From Circinella minor (Eukaryota > Mucoromycota > Mucoromycetes > Mucorales > Lichtheimiaceae): DNA of 64,000 nucleotides. The position numbers and the translations under genes were made by a program. This document shows, piece by piece, positions 36,601 to 49,887 of this stretch. The stretch covers positions 310,001-374,000 of the forward strand of contig JAEPRB010000009.1 in NCBI GenBank assembly GCA_016758965.1, in the 5' to 3' direction. Below the pieces are notes generated by a model that worked only from the letters and a program-made list of their open reading frames with translations, was not told the origin of the DNA and ran no database searches. How positions within the stretch are numbered: the stretch's first letter is position 1; each line of letters begins with the position of its first letter.

Positions 36601-39600
36601 TGTTGGCCGATACATAAAAAGCGATGTGGAAGTCTGCACAGGGGTTGTAGGTGATCCATTTCTACGTTGTTGTCCCTTGATTCGTGGCCGCTTACGAAGT
36701 CGTGGTACATAATCTGGACGATAGTTATCCCTCTTTAGTTTGTTCCGTTGTTTTACCAGCGTCTTTTCATCATCCTTTGGTGTAGGCATATACATGAATT
36801 TACCACCATCAGAATATTTAGAATCATTGACACCTTCTGAGAATTTGATGGGAGCAAATTGAGGTGGAACAAATCGTTGCTCGGCTTTTGCTTCAATCCC
36901 TAAATTAGGTGATGAAGGTATCATCATTGTTGGCTTAATATCATCCTGTTCTTGCTTTTCTTCTTGATCAACAGTGTTAGTACTGATGGTATTATCAACT
37001 CCCATAGATAACTCCAATGGATCATCGCCAATTGTTGGTTGGTACTGCTGTTGTTCATCAATAGCACCATTCTCAATTTTGATCGAATCAGTAGGTGCTG
37101 TTGCTTGCCCAGTTGTATCCGAGATCATTAAGCGCTCATCCAAAATTCCACCTTTGCTAAAAAGCACATCCAAATTTAACTCTTCATTTCCAACATCCGA
37201 TAAACCCATATACATTAATGTATCATTATTCACACTAGACTGTTGTTGGTGCTCTTGAGAGATGTTTGTCAATGTTGATTCTCCAAGCCCATTATCATTC
37301 TTAGTATTGGTATCGAATAGCGCCGTACCTTCTGCAACTGATGCAACAGTCGTTGCTACTGTTGTTGCTGTTGTTACAGGAGCAGTATTTTCTTGTTTAA
37401 TTGATGGAGTTTCGAAAAAGTCAAAATCTTCTTCTGTCACGTTGAAATCCAAATTATCGAGATCTTCCATAGGATCACCCCAACGATTCGATGCTACGTC
37501 AGTACCATATACGTTATCAGCCCCGTCCAATCCATCGATTCCAAAACGAAATCCAAAACCATCATCTGCTGCGGGAATAGGTGTCGGAGAAGACGCTGAT
37601 GGATCATTCGAGCTCATTACCATAGAAGATACTCCAGATAATAACACTGACGAATCAGTTAATGTCATACTAGCATTATTATTGGGAGCTGGAGTGGGAG
37701 TGGGAGTTTGCTGTTGCTGTGGTACTTGCTGTGCTGTTGGTGTTTGTAATACGTCCTCATTAATGTTGGTATTGGTAGTAGATATATCTTCTTGTTGCTC
37801 CTGTTGCTGTTGTTGTGAATTAGAAGTAAATACACCTTCAGGCACCTGATCATCTGATCCAATTACTCCTTCTTCCATTTGGTGTTGTTGCTCTTCATCA
37901 ACCTGATTACCAAAATTCAATTTTGCAAAATCGGCAACAGATAATTGCGATTGATGCTGATATTGTTCCGCTCGATTCTTATCAGCTTCAGGCATTAATG
38001 ATGATGAAGATGGAGTAGCGACATTATTCGTGTTGCTGCTATTATTACTAATGCTATTGTTGTTGTTGAGAGAATCATTATCATTCGATTCACTTTTAGA
38101 TGGACCTGAAGCACTTACAGGTGTAGCTACAGCTTTGGATACCATAATGGGACTCGATCCAACCTGTTCCTTTAATGCCTTTTGTAACACATCACTTGGG
38201 AAGTTATTGCTTGTTTCTGCAATCGATAAATTATCCAAAACAGCCGATGTTACACTCATCTTGGGACTTCCATAATCCCAAAAATTATTATTTTGATCAC
38301 CGTCATCATTATCTTCCGGATGAGGTGCTGGTCGATTCCGCCGAGCATATTCTTTAATTTGATCCGACCATGCCCATCGACTCCATTTCTCACCAAGGTC
38401 TTCGACATAACCTTGGTTATAACCCAGAATTCCATTCATACCACCAATGCTGACGGGGGAAATAGATGAAGATGTAGGAATGTATGTGAGATGGGTTGGA
38501 TAAAGTACAATATCGCCACTTGACATACGAAGTGGAACAAGATGAGGTACTGATTGATGATGATGATTATGACGATGATGAACTTGATGCTTTTTGCTAC
38601 TAGTATTTATACTGCTATGGCTAATTATAGGTGTATGATAACTTTGTTGGTGACTATGATGATTATGATGATGACTATGAGGAGTTTTATAATTAAAGTG
38701 CTGTTGTGGAGGAAGGGGTATATCGAGTAATGATGACCAATGCCGTAATGTTTGATCTTCCAATGAAGGTGAAATGTCGTGTTTTGATTGAATAATAGTT
38801 GCTTGTTCACCATATGGAGAAGTGATCACTGAAAGAGAGTAAAAAATTAAAATATTTTTAAGGTTAATTACGTTGTCCATGCATAAAAATATATAAAACA
38901 AATATGTATTGAAGAATTTATTGTGCGTACCTGAAGATCCAGGTATATCGAAGTCACGTGTTATAAGTGGACGAAGCCTCATCCTGTGAATGTCTGGTTG
39001 TACAACAAGATTGGTATTTGTCAAATAAATGTTATATGTACAAGTGAGAAGTGAAGCGACAGATAAATCGGGTGTTATGGATAAGATATCGGAACAAACA
39101 TCGCTTTCAATAAACGTGGATGGAAAAATGAAAAACTCGCCCAGGGGCACTGCTCCTTTTTGTATCATTGATCTAATAAGTGAGAAGAATGACATTAATG
39201 TTATACATTTAAATTTTAACCAGTTTAATAAATCAAACTTACGCTCGTATTAAGTTTTTGATGGATCTAATAAATAATTGATACTCGAGTGATACACTTA
39301 ATACTGAACTACTAACACTTGTGGATGGTGTACATGGTGATGCTGTAGGTGATAAACTTTTTGCAATTGCACTTTCCCATGTAAATGATCCCATTTTTGT
39401 TTCTATATAATGATAATAAATCCACTTCAAATTAGCTGTTCTTCATCATTTTGATCCTAATTACAGAACAGGAGCCGATCCTTTTATATTTACCTTCGAG
39501 ATTATGTAAATATGGATTATCATCAATTTCACCTGTATGACGATCATCAAACCAAAATACCCAAAGCTCAAGTATCACTTGTTCTTCTTGTTGCGTTGCA

Positions 39601-39948
39601 ACACGCCACGTGCATGGTATGTTCAATAGAGCAAGTTGACGGAATGCTTGTATAAGATGCTTGTTAAGGTCATCACCAGCCGTCGAAGAAGAACTATTAT
39701 TATTATTAATAGTCCCGTTTTTCAAGAAGTCTACCAATTGCGATTGTTTGCATTCCTGACAGTATACTCTGTACCGAATCTGAGACACACCGCTCTATAT
39801 GATCGTCGTTATAAAAAGAAAAAAAAAGGTCAATGGCCTTCTTTTACTTGTAACTTTCTTAATATGAAATCTTTTTTTTTCGCTTGAAAAGAAAAAAAGA
39901 ATAGCTTACCACGAGAAATATATTGGTTAAGCTTGAATCGGTAAGCAT
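33610..39948 (-). CDS. MED13: Mediator complex subunit 13 (MED13/SRB9/SSN2)
   Basis: Nine exons on minus: 39948-39910, 39794-39494, 39402-39243, 39172-38931, 38828-36054, 35976-35791, 35710-35357, 35237-34855 and 34749-33610. All junctions are in phase, giving about 1859 residues. MED13 bridges the CDK8 kinase module to core Mediator in the nucleus (family knowledge). The N-terminus MLTDSSLTNIFLV, joined to SGVSQIRYRVYCQECK, matches the family opening. Exon 3 has GSFTWESAIAKSLSP, and exon 4 has KGAVPLGEFFIFPSTF. The large exon 5 is disordered, rich in Gln, Asn, Ser and His, with acidic patches and a basic RLRKRPRIKGQQRRNG. The conserved C-terminal part includes VKKRRPAEPNLDTLAAPN, YPNFGLKDIAFSVYSKC, SPPFILAKQIPD, WMILVWTDNQGEMLE and TGFSWTFVIAKIGLM. 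The start uses the only ATG in the first 13-residue exon. Confidence 0.93.
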
Positions 39949-42900
39949 CAAGGCATCCAAGTTTTATTTTTCTTTTCTTGTTCCAAATGAATTATAGAAA
40001 AAAGAAGTCGTAAGTTCCACTTTTTCTTGTTCTACTTTTTAAACGTGTGTGTGTATATGTATAAAGAGATAGTAACAGTAGTAAAAGTAGTGACAGTAGT
40101 GGCAAGTAATAGACGTAACGGTAATAGTTTGTAGTATATTTTCGTGTTTTATATTATCGTCCCTTCTTTTTTCTTTGTTAACTGACAGGAAAAGTATAAA
40201 AAAAAAAAAAAATGCCACACAACTACAAGTTGAGAGCGCACGTACAACAGCCAACAATATCTGCTGGTACCGGTAAGATGACTTTTGTAGAGTAATGGTA
40301 ACTGGAAATCCAAACACCGGTTGCTAAGGTGGAAAAGACCGAGTGGTTTGCGTCACACCACTTACTTTTTCCCTACCTCTCTTTTTTTGATCGAACCTTA
40401 ATCCAACAGAATAATTATTATTTGTTAATATTTTTTTTCCTCCTTATCATTGATTTTGCTATTATTTTCTTATTTGTCATTTAATAAGTTTTACATACAT
40501 ATGGTACGTCGACGCCAATTAATGATTCGATTTTTTTTAAAAGAAAGTTGTGAACAATCCTTTCATTAATACAAAAATCCCCCCTTTTCCGATCCAACAC
40601 AAAAGGGGGCAAAGTAAAACAATTGTTAGTGAGGGAAAAAAAAGTAATTGATGTAACACAAAAAAAAAGATCTGAAGAGAATCCTAAAACTCCTCCACCC
40701 CCAATAATGTGGGCACGTCTGCATTATTATTCTTCGTCTGCCCTAAATATTGGTCTATTACTTTTCGCAACATCATCACCCCCCAATTTTACTTTCGCGG
40801 AGCAAGAAGATCAAATCTAGTTTTCATTTTTACGATTCATAATCTTATACTTCTGCTCCCTCGATAATTTCAATTCCATGCTCTATCATTTTTATATTTT
40901 TGCCTATTTATTATTATATTCAGTATACTGTTTATGTTTTCACATTAATACGCTATATTTGGAAGATAAATAGTTATTATTTAAAAATAATAATATGATA
41001 AAACAAAAGCTGCATCATTTTGTTCTCCAGCATACACCTCGATTATTAAGTGTGTTATTCACAAACCTGTGGAGACTTTAGCAATTACATGCTCAGCGCG
41101 TTCAATATTAAGTGGAGTTGGAGTACTCCTCTTGTCCAAAAGCTACATTGGACACACGCTTCAAGTTTTGGCTAAAGTATTTCGACGGGATTCAAGAGTT
41201 GCGAATATATCAGGAAATATAAAATTTGGCTCTTCTATTTATAACTACCTAATATACACTTGTATATTTGATACATAATAGATGGAAGTATAACGTACCC
41301 ACAGAAAGAGCTTCTTCTAACATGCTGCTTTCTTAAAGCACGTCTATAGCTATAATTAAAAATTAAATTCATTTTTCACCTAAAATCCATTCACGAAATA
41401 ATTAATTATATCACTCAAATCTAACATGGCCTGATTAAAAGAATCATGTACTGTATGTGCACTTGCTGAAATAAACAAGAAATCTACATTGATTCTTTTT
41501 CATCACGCCACATTCCTCGACAGTGTTGACAATGGTTGTTCTTTAAGTTTTCCATGTGAAACTCAATAAAAAACAAAGACATTTATTTACTGTAACACGA
41601 AAGTTTGACAGCCATTACTTATAAAATTTGACAAAAACATTATCTATATATAAATGTTTGATGTCATTTAATATTATAATACTACCGCTATCAATTAAAA
41701 ACTATATATCTTCAGGTAATATTGAAATGATAATGAGCTTTGAAAAAAAAATAAACACGTGCTAAGAAATACGTATAAAGTAAGAGTGTATAAATTCAAA
41801 AGTGAGAATTTACAGTGTTTATAGTTGAAGATATAGATGGGAGTCAAAATAAAAAAAAAATCCATTATTCGAAGTTAAACATTTATTAGTGTGGAAATCT
41901 ATACAAGCAATAACCATCTATGGCAGGCTCATTACGTACTATCTACAAATAATATTTGGAGAAGCACCAAAGTGAAAATTCCAATCAGACTTGACGAATT
42001 AATAATGAATTAGCTAAATAAATTATATACGTGTATTGTTATCCAGTTATATATATATACAATAATAATTAGAGCAAAATTATATACATACAACCATCGG
42101 TCAATTGCATAATTGGTATCTCAAATAAACTATAATGAGATTTTTAATCTCTGTTTTTAACGGTGGTATTACGATGAGATAAGCTGGCGATAAAGAAAAC
42201 CTTAATATTTTTACCATGGAGTTTTATACATGTCTTTTTTTTTTGCTATTTATCGTTTATTTTAGTTGCTAATTCATGATATCTGGCGTAATATACCATA
42301 AATAAAATTTTATACCGATATTAATTTTACATTACGTATCTCTGTCCATATAACCTTTTATGTTTTAAAGATGTATCAGACTATATGATCAGGAGGATAT
42401 GATGATACAATAGAGTAAAAAAAGCCATTGTCGCCATATTATTTAGTATATTTATGTTTCTTTCTATACGTAGCTGTCAATAATATAAGAATAGCATTCG
42501 GTTGATCGATATTTTTAACATATTTTGTATTTGATTTAGTTACTTTGTTAGTATATAAAGTATGTTTTTTTCTGTATACAGTAAACGGATTTTCTCTTTC
42601 AGACAGAAAAGTTTACAATAATATTGGTTTTCGACAAGTAGTAAAAATATGATAAAGTAAAAACTGTTTCTTAATTAATCTTATGCAATCTTCATAAAAT
42701 ATTCAAAAGAGACGTGATTCATAAATTAATTAAAAGCGTTATATTCTAAAACAGACTTTGTTGAAAGAAAATGTATGAGTGTCTATTGTAATATACTATA
42801 ATTTACTTCCAGTGTACATACTGTATATTATAGAGTTTTTTAATATGACCACCATTAAAAATATAGCTTGTGAGTAACAAGGCAAATCTGTTGAAAACCA

Positions 42901-44291
42901 GGAAAAAAAGTTGATAATTTTATTAAGTAACTTTATTTTGTACTTACCTGGAATTTGTCATCTTTATCTACTTTTTCTCATGAATTCGATATATTCACAG
43001 CTGCTTCTTCCAGATCTGACATCACGAGTTCTTTGTGTTCTTTTGGGAAAATAATTGATATATCACTACTGTTCGACGTCCATAAGCTTAGTTCGAATAT
43101 CGCAATATTCTTTTGACATAATGCAATACGTAATAATGTAGCACTACAAATCCCAGCACTCGAACGTATACTAAAATATGTTCTTGCTAGAAAGCACTAC
43201 TACACATCTATATACATAAGAAAAAAATGCTACGGTATAAGTAGGATACTAATAAATTAATGTACACGATTCGTAAGCAGATTCAATAACTACTGATTAT
43301 AGTAGATTATGTAAATAAGAAATTTTACTATTCGTATACCATCGATGGTCATATTATCTTATTTCAAATATGAACCTGTCAAAAATGGGAACAACACGTA
43401 CCGTGTTATTATACTACCATCACTAGCATTTACCTTTTTATCCGATGTTGCTTGACATCTAAAAACTCACAGATACGTATTTATTATTACGCACCATTGG
43501 GAATTAATTGCGCCATCGTTACCAGCAAAGTCTCTTTATAAATCAATTCCGCATTCTGATTTTAACGCTGTTTACAGGTAACTACTTTTTTTTTCACTTC
43601 TCACGCTTCTTTTTTTTTTTTCTTGAAAAAAAAAACGCCGTAAATTCTCGACGTTCTTTCACAGCGCATGACTTTGACAATACTTATGTTACTATCATAG
43701 CATATACATATGTTTCTCTATCCAATAACTGAAGAGTTTGATTTCTTTTAGATAATTTCTATTCTGAATAGTATTAATAAAAGTCACATTGTGTTTTGTT
43801 TTTATAAGTGCTTATATAAATTCGACAAAAGTTTGTTAGGTGCCCTAATTAATCAGAGGTAATTGAAAGAAGAAAGTCAAAACAGATTATTATTGTTATT
43901 ATTTTATGTATTAGAGAAATAAACTCAAAAATAATAGTAAGTTTCTTTCTTATTAAATGGATTGAACCGCTGAGAAAGTGAGGGAACACAATGGCGAAGT
44001 ATATACACAGAAGGTCACTTGTGAGAAATATTTTTTACGAACCAAATTCATGATGGGAAGAACAGAAGATCAATGAAAAAAAGTAACAAAAAATAGACGA
44101 TTACTTGATTGTTACTATTATAATAATTTATTACAAAAATAAATAAACCCTATATATATATATATATGTATATTCATAAAAAATAATCATTTTTTTCCTA
44201 TAATTTATTTTTCCCAGTTATTCACTTGATCCTTTTTTTTATTGTTTTCCATAATTAATCTTGGTTTTTACAACATTTAAGAAAAATAATT
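39949..44291. other. 4.3 kb gene desert with coding-like relics on minus
   Basis: The left end is the MED13 promoter side and the right end is the promoter of the Dal5-like transporter. In between, two minus-strand stretches look like old exons. One, 43170-42948, has a TTTTAG acceptor, a GTAAGT donor and one internal TGA at 42980-42978. The other, about 41225-41040, has internal stops. No complete gene can be drawn. Confidence 0.4.
42948..43170 (-). pseudogene. probable exon of a decayed unknown gene
   Basis: Bounded by an acceptor (AG at 43172-43171) and a GTAAGT donor at 42947, this 223-base stretch reads in one frame as IRSSAGICSATLLRIALC, IAIFELSLWTSN, then FPKEHKELVMSDLEEAAV, with a single in-frame TGA at 42980-42978. 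The amino-acid mix is far more protein-like than the surrounding AT-rich DNA. The next acceptor at about 42897 opens a short frame ending TAA near 42845. I do not recognise the family. Confidence 0.35.
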
Positions 44292-46260
44292 ATGTCCCAG
44301 TCATCAACAGAAGGCACAAATGAAAAGGCTGAAGTGATTCATGCCGATCCGGTAGAAATACAAAATAATGATAGTGATACCGAAAAAGGGGTGATATTTC
44401 AGACATGCTATGTCAAAAGTAAAGCAGAAAAAAAGTATCTCCGAAAGGTCAACCTTGCTTTTATTCCATTAGTAACTTGGATAGTTATGGTGCAGGTATA
44501 TATATGCACCATATTTATTATTGCTGCTTGATGTATAGAAATTTCAGTACCTACATTTAAAAATTTAAATTATTTGTAATTATTATTATTTATATCACAG
44601 TTCGCAGATAAGTCATCATTGGCAATCAGTGCAGTTCTAGGTATATATGAAGATACACATATTACAGGGTCAGAATTCAGTTGGCTTGGCAGTATTTTTT
44701 TCTTGGGTTATTTGATTATGCAAATACTCAACCAAATCTTGGTTCAAAAGTTATCTATAAGACGATACCTTGGTGTCATGATTATTCTTTTTGGATTAGT
44801 AAGTAGTTATTATATTATTTTTATCACAATAACATTTAAACATAATAATTAATTAGTATTATCTATAAATACATGCATACAATAATAATAAAAGGTAATG
44901 CTGTTTACTTCATTGGCAAATACTTTTCCACAACTCTTGGCCTTGCGTTTCCTATTGGGTGTATTTGAGGCGACATGCCTTCCGTGCATCTATATTATAG
45001 TTCCAAATCTTTATCGACGTGATGAACAAACCTTCTATTTCGGCATAGTAACCATGTGCCAAGGAGTTGGCTCGATACTTGGAAATTTGGTAGCTGTAGG
45101 TGTATCTCAAATGGGAGGCCCTAGACTGGGTCTTCAAATGTGGAGGTGAGTAACAATAACGAGAGAGTCATGTATAATCACGAGAAAAAACGATTTGAGA
45201 TTGTGTTAACCATACGTACTTTTAAATAATACTAATCACAATAACAATAGATGGAACCATATCATATTTGGTGCTTTTACTGTGGTACTCGGAATTCTGT
45301 GTTTCTTTTTCTTATTGGATGATCCACGGTCATGGATTTTACGACTTACAAAAGAGGAGCACGAAATTGTTGACAAGCGAACCAGAGATAATGCAGTCAT
45401 TCGAAACAAACAAATTAAATATCGACACTTTCTCGAAGCCTTAAGAGAACCACGTTTATATTTAATTGGTATAGCTTCAGTTTGCATTAATATGCAAAAT
45501 GGTGGTCTTCTAGTTTTTAGTGCTCAAATTATTCGTTCACTTGGAAGTTATACGGTAAATACGTACTTTTTTTTTTTTTGGAACTATGCTACTTCGATCC
45601 AGAATAAATAATAATACTAATAATAATATAGCCAACGGAATCCATACTTTTAAAAATGCCTGGCGGTTTTGCCGCAGCAATTTTTATTATTTTAGCATCC
45701 ATTATTGCACGTCGTATTCAACAAATTGCATATACTGGCATGTTCTTTTGCTTAGTAAGCTTGACCGGTGTTATTATTTTGGCAGCTGCTCCTCATGGTT
45801 CTGTTAAATTATTGGGTTACTATTTGAGCTGGGCAATGGGTGGTGCCGGTGTGATGTTCATAAGTACGGTTGGTACAAATGTGAGTGGATATAGTAAAAA
45901 AATATTTTACAATAGCTTCCTTGTTATTTTTACCACAGTTGGAAACTTTATTGGCCCACTGGTACGTAGTTTTTTTTAGATATTATATTGATAAAAATGA
46001 ATCAATTTTATTTCTTCTTTATTGGATAACTAATGCTCTAATAAATAAAGGTGATGCTCGAACGTGAAGCTCCTACATACAAAACAGGTATGATCATCTA
46101 CTGTATTGGAAACGGAATTGCATTTTGCTGTTTTATCGTCACACGATATTTTATGGCGAGGGAAAACAAGAAACGATTAGTCAATCCACCAGAAACCCCA
46201 CTTGATGTAAATGGAGATTATACAGACCAAGAGGATAAAGGATTCATCTATAAATTGTAA
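44292..46260 (+). CDS. MFS transporter, allantoate permease (Dal5/ACS) type
   Basis: Six exons: 44292-44495, 44601-44798, 44895-45145, 45251-45554, 45632-45961 and 46051-46260, in phase, about 498 residues. A charged N-terminal tail is followed by YLRKVNLAFIPLVTWIVMVQ joined to FADKSSLAISAVLGI, the family pattern of the first membrane segment and loop. Further landmarks are LGYLIMQILNQILVQKLS, LRFLLGVFEATCLPCIYI and FYFGIVTMCQGVGSILG. The linker LTKEEHEIVDKRTRDN sits between the halves, then NVSGYSKKIFYNSFL and TVGNFIGPL in the second half. This family takes up anionic organic compounds such as allantoate, nicotinate or other carboxylates; the substrate here is unknown. The segment at 45881-45915 could be read as an intron, but its translation fits the family, so I keep it as coding. 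Confidence 0.88.
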
Positions 46261-46784
46261 TTATGATATTATTCTTATCTATTGTATTTCCACAAGTAAT
46301 TATTCAACCATAATAATATTAGTCTTACTCCTCGTTTATCAATGTAAATTGAACATAATATTGATATATCATATTGATTTTTAAATACATTTATACCACA
46401 ATTATTGTTACTATGCCTACAATAAATAACAACACCCTAAATAAAGTTAGGTGTAGCCTGGAAGTTAAATTTGGCCATACAAAATAATAGGCCACAGTTT
46501 TAAATTAAGCTACCTAAACGGAATTGAACTATACCAAATCAATTCAAGCAACATGCCAAAACTAGTGTTCTCAAAAAAGATTATTATTGTCATATCCGTG
46601 CTATTTTACTACATGTTTGTGAAGTTCCTGTTGTTGACCAATAGATGATAACATTATAATGACAATGATAATAACTGGTTTAGAGTATCAAAGATATAAA
46701 TGAATTAGATTACTCTTCGTCCAAAATGATGTAGCATTAACAAGTTTATTAAAATAAACAATGTATGTACTTTGACATTAATTG
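46261..46784. other. 3' region of the Dal5-like gene
   Basis: Contains the 3' untranslated region of the transporter. Part of it (to about 46445) is repeated in degraded form at 49630-49757, which helps define an old duplication. No gene is seen. Confidence 0.55.
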
Positions 46785-48400
46785 GGTCACCTGCATAATC
46801 AACTATCATTCAGCGTCCTCAAGGACACGTAATTCGTTTATCAAGGGACGAAATAAACTGTAAATGTTCTACCACTATGATCTGCAGGGATTATGGCGAC
46901 TTGTATCATGTTTTGCGCCTTGTATCTATTTGATAATAATACAATATTGGATAAGTAATTGTGAAAGAGTATGAATAATACCAGTATATACTTGAATATA
47001 AAAAATAATAGTAGATAATTGCCTTTCAAGTGGAGGGAGCGACAGAAAAACCAAGTGAACAATTGTTAGCCTGGAATTTCCGCCTTTGAATGGAGTGAAC
47101 CCATCCACAAATAAAGATACAGCAAGGTCAAGATTGGCAGGTGACTGGTTTGGAAAGAGAGTTGGTTTGAGTGATTGATATACGGATCCATCAAATATAT
47201 CGGTTAATATTCCTGGGTCAGCTTCGTGGTTTATTTTCTCATAGATAGATTCACGAATATCGGTATCCGCAATAAACATCGCCAGTTGTCTTGATAATGG
47301 GAAATATGACATAGTTTCGATTGGGCTTCCATTAGGTTTGAACTGGGACATCTTACATTTGCAAGGATCTGTTGAGTTTAGCGGGAAAAGCCGGCAATGT
47401 TTAGGACATATGCGATATTTGGTCTCCTTGACATTGAACATACGTTCTAGACGCGCCTCGCTCTTAGCTGGTGAATATAAAGATACATTTTCTGAAATTC
47501 TCATTAATAAAAATACAGTAGATCAGATTTATATAAATAAATTTAATGTAATTCATACCCTGTACTCATGGTGGAAAATCTGGCCTGATGTTTCTTGCTG
47601 CTATCACCATATCAAATTTGCTCTAGTAAATATAAGCATCCGTCAAATTATGGACTAAATCGTGTGTCTCCCAAATTCTATAACTACAATATTTACAGAT
47701 TGAAGATCCAAATACTGATCATCCATCGGCTGTGACCTCATATCACCATATCTTATAATATATCAAAAAGTTTTATATGCTTACCAAAGGAAAAATGAAC
47801 ACTATTACATCAGGATCGCTGCCGTCGTCTTTCTTTTTGGGGACAAAAGGTCGGATAAAATTAATAATAGTAACTTGGCAAGCTTCATCTGATATCTCTG
47901 TAGAAGCATAAACAGCTTTTTGGACATCATTAGCTGTTACACGATGCTCAATTTATGAAGACATGGTTATGGTTGATATGAACAATCCCACTGTTCATAG
48001 GCTCGTACATCCCATTTATCAACATAGTAGGTTTTGAACCATGTGATAAATTGACGTTGGGAATCTTTGAAATTCAGCAAGAAAATTACCAAGTGCATGA
48101 AGCTGTTCTATATTTTTTTTTTGTATACATGAGTTTCTTTAAGCGCCATCTGATATGTGCTTTTGCCTCACTTGGTGTTCTACTACATACCTTAACAGTT
48201 TTTCGTTAGTCATATAAATATAAAAAAGATATACACATATCTGCATGTTTTAGCAAAAGTTCTAAATAATCTTGCTGATTCAGCATCACTGCAATGTTAT
48301 GCTATAGTACCTCTTGTATTTTCTGTTCCAGGGTTAGTCCTAAATTAGCATTACCGTTGACTTGATCTTGATTCTAACTTAATACCCAATAATTAGCAAC
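46785..48400 (-). pseudogene. second Tnp2-type transposase relic (N-terminal half)
   Basis: The main open frame at 47504-46926 contains YRICPKHCRLFPLNS with a CKC motif, YFPLSRQLAMFI, ILTDIFDGSVYQSLKP and SLFVDGFTPFKGGNSRL. The DGF.PF motif and the preceding DG-Y...L block are hallmarks of the Tnp2 transposase core. The expected following block is present but shifted: AQNMIQVAIIPADHSG near 46900-46850, then RPLINELRVLEDAE in another frame near 46845-46805. Upstream remnants with stops run to about 48400 (LTLEQKIQEVL; NQQDYLELLLKHAD; VTANDVQKAVYASTE). The C-terminal half is missing. Several frameshifts and stops mean it cannot encode an enzyme. Confidence 0.65.
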
Positions 48401-49190
48401 AGCCATAAAAGTTACTTTGATGAGAAAAACATTCGGATAATAATTACATCTCAATAAATGCAAAATAATACTTCCGTCTTCATTTTTTATTTTTATTGCT
48501 GAGTGTGAATTAATGCTGATAATATGCATCCAAAGCTCGCTCACAATGAAATTCACTCCAGAAGTTATAATAATCAACTTTATTCAAGGGAATGACTAGG
48601 GATGCGCCAATTTTGAAACGGTATCTTAATAACATAGCCTTTTATCTAAATATTCACAATATCATTAATAATTATTGACAATATACTGTACGTTTAACGT
48701 ATTTTGTGAATTGAGCATTACAGTTACTTTCTCTTTCTACGTACGTACGTAGCCATAAAACATACTCAAAAAATCGCTAACAAGTATAAAAATATATTGT
48801 AACTATACAACAAAGAACGCAATAACGAAGAGACAAAGTAAGCATTACAGTATAGATTAAGAAGTGGTATTAAACGTCTTATATTTATAATAATACTACT
48901 GTGGATTATGTTTGTGTGATAATGGCTCTTTTTTTTCTTTACTTACTCTCCTATTTACCATTTTCTTTTTTTTTCTTTCGCTTTAATAACCTTTAACCTG
49001 CGCTAATCCAGTATGCAGGCCCCTTTGTTCCAAGGGACTTTTTATATGGCCCTATGTTTAACGGAGGTACGTAGGCAATAAAGCTCATTAATCAAAGATG
49101 GAAATAAATGTTTTTATCAAACTGAAATTAATCCAATAAATCGGTTTTTTTTGTTGCTAGTTATACTCACAGTGTATTTGCTCTCTTAAA
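48401..49190. other. intergenic, possibly decayed element or transporter DNA
   Basis: No gene. Lies between the transposase relic and the broken transporter duplicate. A short stretch at about 49017-49068 reads as a Pro/Gly/Phe-rich peptide, but nothing firm can be said. Confidence 0.35.
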
Positions 49191-49504
49191 AAATGTTTTT
49201 TGGTAATTGCTTGATTATCATATTTGCTGGATTTACAGGACCTCACGTTATTAATTACCACCTCCATCAGCAATGAAATTATGGCGCATTCTATTTTGTT
49301 AAGCTACGACTTTTTTTTTTTTTTTTGCCAGAACAACACCGATTTTGTACCTTTATAAAGGTTCCTATCATTCTTGGCTTTAATTTGTTAACCCCGTTCA
49401 TTTTTGTCGTACGTATATTAATATTAAGAGCAAGCTTTTGGAATTCTTATTTATCTCGATTGCTTTCTTTGATGGGGGTGGGGGGTTTACATTCGACTCA
49501 TAAA

Positions 49505-49757
49505 AAAATGATCATTGGATTATTATTGTTTTCAAAAAGTAATAATATATACGATATTTTATGGCGAGAGAAAACAAGAAACAATTGACCAAATTCACTG
49601 GAAACCTCACTTGGATGTATTTATTTATGAATTCTAATTATGATATTACTTTTATCTATTGTATTTTCTCAAGTAATTATTTATATAAACTCAACGTAAA
49701 TGAATTGATATCACACTTATTGTTACTATGCCCTTACACCCTGAATAAAATTTATAG
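49505..49757 (+). pseudogene. broken duplicate of the 3' end of the Dal5-like transporter
   Basis: The stretch from about 49505 aligns by eye with 46090-46445, the last exon and 3' untranslated region of the neighbouring transporter. Shared landmarks are a near-identical block reading CGATATTTTATGGCGAG then AAAACAAGAAAC (MARENKK in both), followed by AATTATGATATTA, TTATCTATTGTATTT, CAAGTAATTATT and TATTGTTACTATGCC in the same order. The duplicate has lost the coding frame after about 15 codons. Older remnants of the preceding exon may extend left to about 49200. The intervening 3 kb is the Tnp2 relic. Confidence 0.7.
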
Positions 49758-49887
49758 TTGTTCAAAAAAGGAACCAACCGATATGTCAATTTTTCAAAGT
49801 CCACAACCTTTAAACGAAAACAAAAACTTTCCCTAACATTTTTTTTTTATTTTTTATTATACCGACAATAATAATATATAACAAAAC

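Noticed and set aside
36530..38275. Several plus-strand open frames of 60-195 codons opposite MED13
   Set aside because: They are antisense shadows of the low-complexity Gln/Asn/Ser codons of MED13 (giving poly-Leu/Val/Cys text) and have no splice or domain support.
40623..40820. 65-codon plus-strand frame in the MED13 upstream region
   Set aside because: Composition is mixed and Pro-rich but there is no domain, no splice partner and no good start context; most likely chance.
45881..45915. Possible extra 35-base intron (GTGAGT to ACAATAG) in the Dal5-like transporter
   Set aside because: Too short for introns here, and its translation NVSGYSKKIFYNS fits the family at this position. The reading frame is open through it.
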